A DNA stretch of 34,090 bases from the NCBI GenBank assembly GCA_902795265.1, contig CADBKM010000029.1, positions 1 to 34,090 of the forward strand, read 5' to 3'. This document shows, piece by piece, positions 31,129 to 34,090 of the stretch; position 1 is the stretch's first letter; the number at the start of each line of letters is the position of its first letter. The position numbers and the translations under genes are program-made. The notes beneath the pieces are model-generated. The model saw nothing but the letters and a program-made list of their open reading frames with translations. It was not told the DNA's origin and searched no databases. Source of the stretch: an uncultured Eubacteriales bacterium. GTDB taxonomy: Bacteria > Bacillota > Clostridia > Peptostreptococcales > Anaerovoracaceae.

Positions 31129-32616
31129 ATGATTGAATATATAAGCACAAGGGACCCATCCATAAGAGTAAGTTCCAGCAAGGCAGTTCTCGACGGCCAG
31201 GCTGCAGGCGGTGGTCTCTATGTTCCTTCCGATATCGATCTTATCAAAGCTGATTATCACGATATTATCAACGGAGATTTCAGAAGCATGGCAAAAGCCG
31301 TCTGGAATATATTCTTCGATGATTACGGCAATGAGCTCATCGATGAGCTTGTCGAAAGAAGCTATAAAGATAAGTTCACTTCTGACGAGATCACCCCTGT
31401 TGTCAGGACGCACAGCAGCAAAAGTGATGCCTTTGTCCTTGAGCTTTATCACGGACCGACATCAGCATTCAAAGACGTCGCACTCTCCGCTCTCCCTAAT
31501 CTGATGAGCGCTGCGCGCAGCATGAATGATTTCACGGATGATATCATGATCCTCACCGCTACTTCAGGTGACACGGGAAGCGCAGCTATTGCAGGATTCA
31601 GCAATGTTCCGGGAACCGGCATAATCGTCTTCTATCCTCATGGAGGAGTTTCAGACACTCAGAGACTACAGATGGTAACGCCTGATGCAGCCAATGTTAC
31701 CGCATGTGCTATCCGCGGTAACTTTGATGATGCCCAGACCGGAGTCAAGCGCCTGTTCAGAGAGATCCCGAAGCCTGTTGACGGCGTATCCCTTTCGAGC
31801 GCCAACTCGATCAATATCGGACGTCTTGTACCGCAGATCGTCTACTATTACTCTGCATATGCTCAGCTGCTCAGAGATGGAGTCATAGCTGACGGTGATA
31901 AGATCGATTTCGTAGTGCCTACCGGCAACTTCGGCGATATAATGGCAGGCTGGTACGCTCTTAAAATGGGGCTGCCTATCCGCAGACTCATATGCGCATC
32001 AAATAAAAACGATGTTCTGACAGAGTTCCTTACTACAGGCCACTACGACAGGAAGCGTGATTTCCACAAAACGACTTCACCTTCCATGGATATCCTCGTT
32101 TCGAGCAATCTCGAACGCCTGCTCTTCTACATCTGCGGACCTGAACATACGCTCGAGTATATGAAGCAGCTCGAACAGACAGGCGAATACACTATAACTG
32201 CCGATGAGCTCGCAGAGATGAAGTCAGTCTTCTGCGGTATCTGCGCAAGTGACGAAGAAGGCGCCGCCGCAATAAGAGATGTGTTCGAGGCAGACAGATA
32301 CCTTATGGATACGCACACTTCCATAGCCTGGGCATGCATGGAAAAATACATGGCTGATCAGGCATATGAAAGCGCTCCTGCAGTTGTTCTGTCTACCGCT
32401 TCACCTTACAAGTTCTCAGCTGCAGTGCTTGAGGCTCTCGGCGAAGACCTCACAGGAAGCGATGAAGGCAACATGATGAAGTGCCGCGAGATCACCAACG
32501 CCCCTGTTCCGTCCGGTCTTGCCGGAATATTTAAAAAACCTATAATACATGAAGATGTTATCGAAATAAGTGATATGAAGTCTTACGTTGTTGAAAAGAG
32601 CAGGAGCAGGGATTAA
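31129..32616 (+). CDS. thrC: Threonine synthase
   Basis: PLP enzyme that converts O-phosphohomoserine to threonine. I start it at the second of two adjacent ATGs (31129, 495 aa), because AAAGG lies 7 nt upstream and the sequence then begins MIEYISTRD, a typical start. A long upstream extension to 30814 is open but noncoding in character. The family N-terminal domain is followed by the PLP-lysine motif PTSAFKD (K115), the glycine loop ATSGDTGSAA and SSANSINIGRLVPQ. It is divergent from hom and heads an operon with the ACT and LysR genes. Homoserine kinase (thrB), which supplies the substrate, is not in the window. Confidence 0.96.
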   Translation: MIEYISTRDPSIRVSSSKAVLDGQAAGGGLYVPSDIDLIKADYHDIINGDFRSMAKAVWNIFFDDYGNELIDELVERSYKDKFTSDEITPVVRTHSSKSDAFVLELYHGPTSAFKDVALSALPNLMSAARSMNDFTDDIMILTATSGDTGSAAIAGFSNVPGTGIIVFYPHGGVSDTQRLQMVTPDAANVTACAIRGNFDDAQTGVKRLFREIPKPVDGVSLSSANSINIGRLVPQIVYYYSAYAQLLRDGVIADGDKIDFVVPTGNFGDIMAGWYALKMGLPIRRLICASNKNDVLTEFLTTGHYDRKRDFHKTTSPSMDILVSSNLERLLFYICGPEHTLEYMKQLEQTGEYTITADELAEMKSVFCGICASDEEGAAAIRDVFEADRYLMDTHTSIAWACMEKYMADQAYESAPAVVLSTASPYKFSAAVLEALGEDLTGSDEGNMMKCREITNAPVPSGLAGIFKKPIIHEDVIEISDMKSYVVEKSRSRD

Positions 32617-32622
32617 CATAAT

Positions 32623-33060
32623 ATGGAAGGTAAATATTTCATAGTGGACAAGGCTCTTCTGCCTTCATATTGTGAGAAGGTCTCCCTCGCAAAAGAACTG
32701 CTTGATGAGGGCAAGGCCGCCGATGTAAGCGAAGCCGTCAAAATGGTCGGTATCTCGCGCAGCACTTTTTACAAGTACCGCGACATGGTCAGAGACATAA
32801 GCACAGTCTCAATGGGCCGCCGCGCTATCGTTTCAATGATGATGCGTCACAGCGCCGGTACTCTGTCAGCTGTTCTCAACATCATCTCACGTTACGGTTA
32901 CAGCATATGGACTATTACTCAGAATCCTCCCGTAGACTCCAGGGCAAACGTTGTTATTACGCTTGAACTTGGAGAGGATGCCGCCAGTCTTGACAGCATG
33001 CTGAGAGATATATCTGATGCGCCGGGACTATCCAGAGTACAGCTTCTGGGAATGGATTAG
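32623..33060 (+). CDS. UPF0735-type ACT domain protein (PheB-like), probable regulator
   Basis: 145-aa protein with an N-terminal helix-turn-helix-like segment (DVSEAVKMVGISRSTFYKYRD at ~35-55) and a C-terminal ACT domain from about residue 72 (RRAIVSMMM to the end). ACT domains bind amino acids. This layout is the UPF0735/PheB family, often found beside threonine or phenylalanine genes. Its place 6 nt after thrC and opposite hom suggests it senses threonine or a related amino acid. That is inference; neither the ligand nor DNA binding is shown by the sequence. Confidence 0.87.
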   Translation: MEGKYFIVDKALLPSYCEKVSLAKELLDEGKAADVSEAVKMVGISRSTFYKYRDMVRDISTVSMGRRAIVSMMMRHSAGTLSAVLNIISRYGYSIWTITQNPPVDSRANVVITLELGEDAASLDSMLRDISDAPGLSRVQLLGMD

Positions 33061-33068
33061 GAGGATCA

Positions 33069-33956
33069 ATGGATTTCAAACAAATAGAAGCATTTGTCAA
33101 TGTCGTAAGGTATAAGAGTTTCAGCAAGGCTGCTGACGCTACATTCTTCACCCAGCCTACGATAAGTACACACATCCGGAATCTTGAAAAGGAACTCGGA
33201 GTAAAGCTGCTCGACCGCAAGAGCAGAGCGGTAGAGATGACTTCCGAAGGAAGTAAGTTCTATAAATACGCAGTTGAGATGATCAACGCTCGTGCTCAGG
33301 CATTTGAAGCTCTTAACGATAACAGTGAAAGCATCGATGGTGTCCTTGAAATTCAGACCTCGTCTATTCCGGGGGTCACTTTCCTGCCTTCCCTTCTTTC
33401 CGGCTTCAGAAAAGAGCACCCGGGAATCCAGTACTATGTTTCCGTCTCTGACACACAGACTGTTATTGATAACATAGCAGAGCGCAGAGGTGAAATAGGT
33501 TTTATCGGCGAAAGCGCAGCCGTCTCCTCAATGGAATGCACTAAAGTCGCTTCCGATAAAAGCGTACTGATATCGCCGGTTTCATTCGACCTTCACTCGA
33601 AGGTCTCATTAAGAGACATTATCGCTTACCCTTTCATTTGGCGCGAAACAGGCTCTGCCACCCGCAAGTCGTTTGAGCAGGCTGCCCTGAAAGCCGGTTT
33701 TGAAAAGGAAGAATTTGATGTAGCAGCTCTCGTAGATGACATGGATGCCATAATCCGCAATGTCGAAGCGGGTCTCGGAGTCGCCATTATATCTGAGAAA
33801 GTCGCATCGGCTCTCGGAAGCAGAGTCAGAGTATCGGAGATCGAAGACTATAACGAAGATCGTTTATTCTATATGATAAACCTGAAGAGCGCATCTTTCT
33901 CCCCTGCCGCGATCGCATTCAGCGAATATGTCAAGTCTCAGATGGCTGCTGAGTAG
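33069..33956 (+). CDS. LysR-family transcriptional regulator, selenium-metabolism type
   Basis: 295-aa LysR regulator. The N-terminal winged helix (MDFKQIEAFVNVVRYKSFSK, then AADATFFTQPTISTHIRNLE) is followed by a ~200-residue periplasmic-binding-like effector domain. The N terminus closely resembles regulators annotated as selenium metabolism-associated LysR proteins, which fits a genome encoding selA, selB and selC. I recognise this from memory, so the effector and targets are unproven; a role in amino acid control is the alternative. AGGAGG precedes the ATG, which lies 8 nt after the ACT gene. Last gene of the thrC operon. Confidence 0.85.
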   Translation: MDFKQIEAFVNVVRYKSFSKAADATFFTQPTISTHIRNLEKELGVKLLDRKSRAVEMTSEGSKFYKYAVEMINARAQAFEALNDNSESIDGVLEIQTSSIPGVTFLPSLLSGFRKEHPGIQYYVSVSDTQTVIDNIAERRGEIGFIGESAAVSSMECTKVASDKSVLISPVSFDLHSKVSLRDIIAYPFIWRETGSATRKSFEQAALKAGFEKEEFDVAALVDDMDAIIRNVEAGLGVAIISEKVASALGSRVRVSEIEDYNEDRLFYMINLKSASFSPAAIAFSEYVKSQMAAE

Positions 33957-33973
33957 GCTGTAAAAAAATATCA

Positions 33974-33994
33974 TAAAAAAGAGCGGTGCTCCTT
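33974..33994 (+). terminator. Weak or interrupted terminator after the LysR gene
   Basis: A run of A's followed by GAGC-GGT-GCTC (33981-33991) and then only CTTT. It looks like the start of an intrinsic terminator whose T tract is cut short where the IS-like end begins. Confidence 0.4.
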
Positions 33995-34090
33995 TGAACT
34001 GCTACCCGTCAAGAGGACAGTGAAAAATCAAAAGATTTTGGCAACCAGTAACAGTAAATGTTGCTGGTTGCTTTTGTGTTGAGCAGACAC
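33995..34090 (+). mobile_element. Probable end of an IS3-family insertion sequence (continues past window)
   Basis: From 33995 the sequence begins TGAACTGCTACCCGTC and continues AAGAGGACAGTG. This resembles the TG-starting terminal repeats of IS3-family elements (IS150-like group), which commonly contain CCC...GTCAAG...GGACA. A strong hairpin follows at once (34041-34071), as often at IS ends. No transposase frame is inside the window, and the other end cannot be seen, so this rests on resemblance only. Confidence 0.42.
34041..34080 (+). terminator. Hairpin with T tract near the window end
   Basis: GCAACCAG (34041-34048) pairs with CTGGTTGC (34064-34071), and inner AACA/TGTT extends the stem. 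The stem is followed by TTTTGTGTT. It has the form of an intrinsic terminator reading right, and may insulate the IS-like element from upstream transcription. Confidence 0.55.

Noticed and set aside
1-34090. CRISPR array
   Set aside because: No set of regularly spaced direct repeats was seen in any intergenic region.

Overview
The window looks like a chromosomal segment of an anaerobic Clostridia-type bacterium (Firmicutes, mid GC). Clues are tRNAs with encoded CCA ends, AGGAGG-type ribosome binding sites, sigmaA-like promoters, a RelQ-type small alarmone synthetase, a YitT-family protein, an EpsC-type serine acetyltransferase and a complete selC-selA-selB selenocysteine cluster. A finer placement (for example near Anaerovoracaceae/Mogibacterium) is only a guess.

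Layout. 1-180: a tRNA operon on the minus strand (Met, Val, start of a probable Asp). 319-1068: lgt, reading right. 1260-2354: ychF, reading left. 2420-3427: a YprB-type RNase H-fold exonuclease, converging on a small minus-strand operon (3432-6169) of a P-loop NTPase, an orphan beta-class DNA methyltransferase and a YitT membrane protein. 6309-20970: an almost gapless run of co-directional minus-strand genes, in transcription order selC (tRNA-Sec), selA, selB, a lipoprotein, an Mrp/NBP35 ATPase, potA-potB-potC, a divergent folD, a small alarmone synthetase, valS, folC and glyA. It joins selenocysteine synthesis, polyamine uptake, folate one-carbon metabolism, valine-tRNA charging and (p)ppGpp synthesis. 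21062-24795: a second minus operon (udk, larC2-like, purine nucleoside phosphorylase, HD protein, TSCPD protein, cysE) with a good promoter and a good terminator. 24896-26701: a third minus operon (deoxyinosine/uracil-type DNA glycosylase, 5'-deoxynucleotidase-like HAD protein, LarE).

26702-27262 has no gene-sized ORF. On the plus strand it contains what looks like a roughly 370-nt structured noncoding RNA: a palindrome-embedded promoter, several perfect hairpins, an internal 11-codon ORF with a good ribosome binding site, and a strong intrinsic terminator. I could not assign it to a known RNA family; it is the best candidate here for something undescribed.

27263-33956 is an aspartate-family amino acid locus. 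hom-lysC-asd reads left. A divergent operon reads right: thrC, a UPF0735-type ACT regulator and a LysR regulator that resembles those annotated as selenium-metabolism associated. The last ~95 bases look like the end of an IS3-type insertion sequence that continues past the window.
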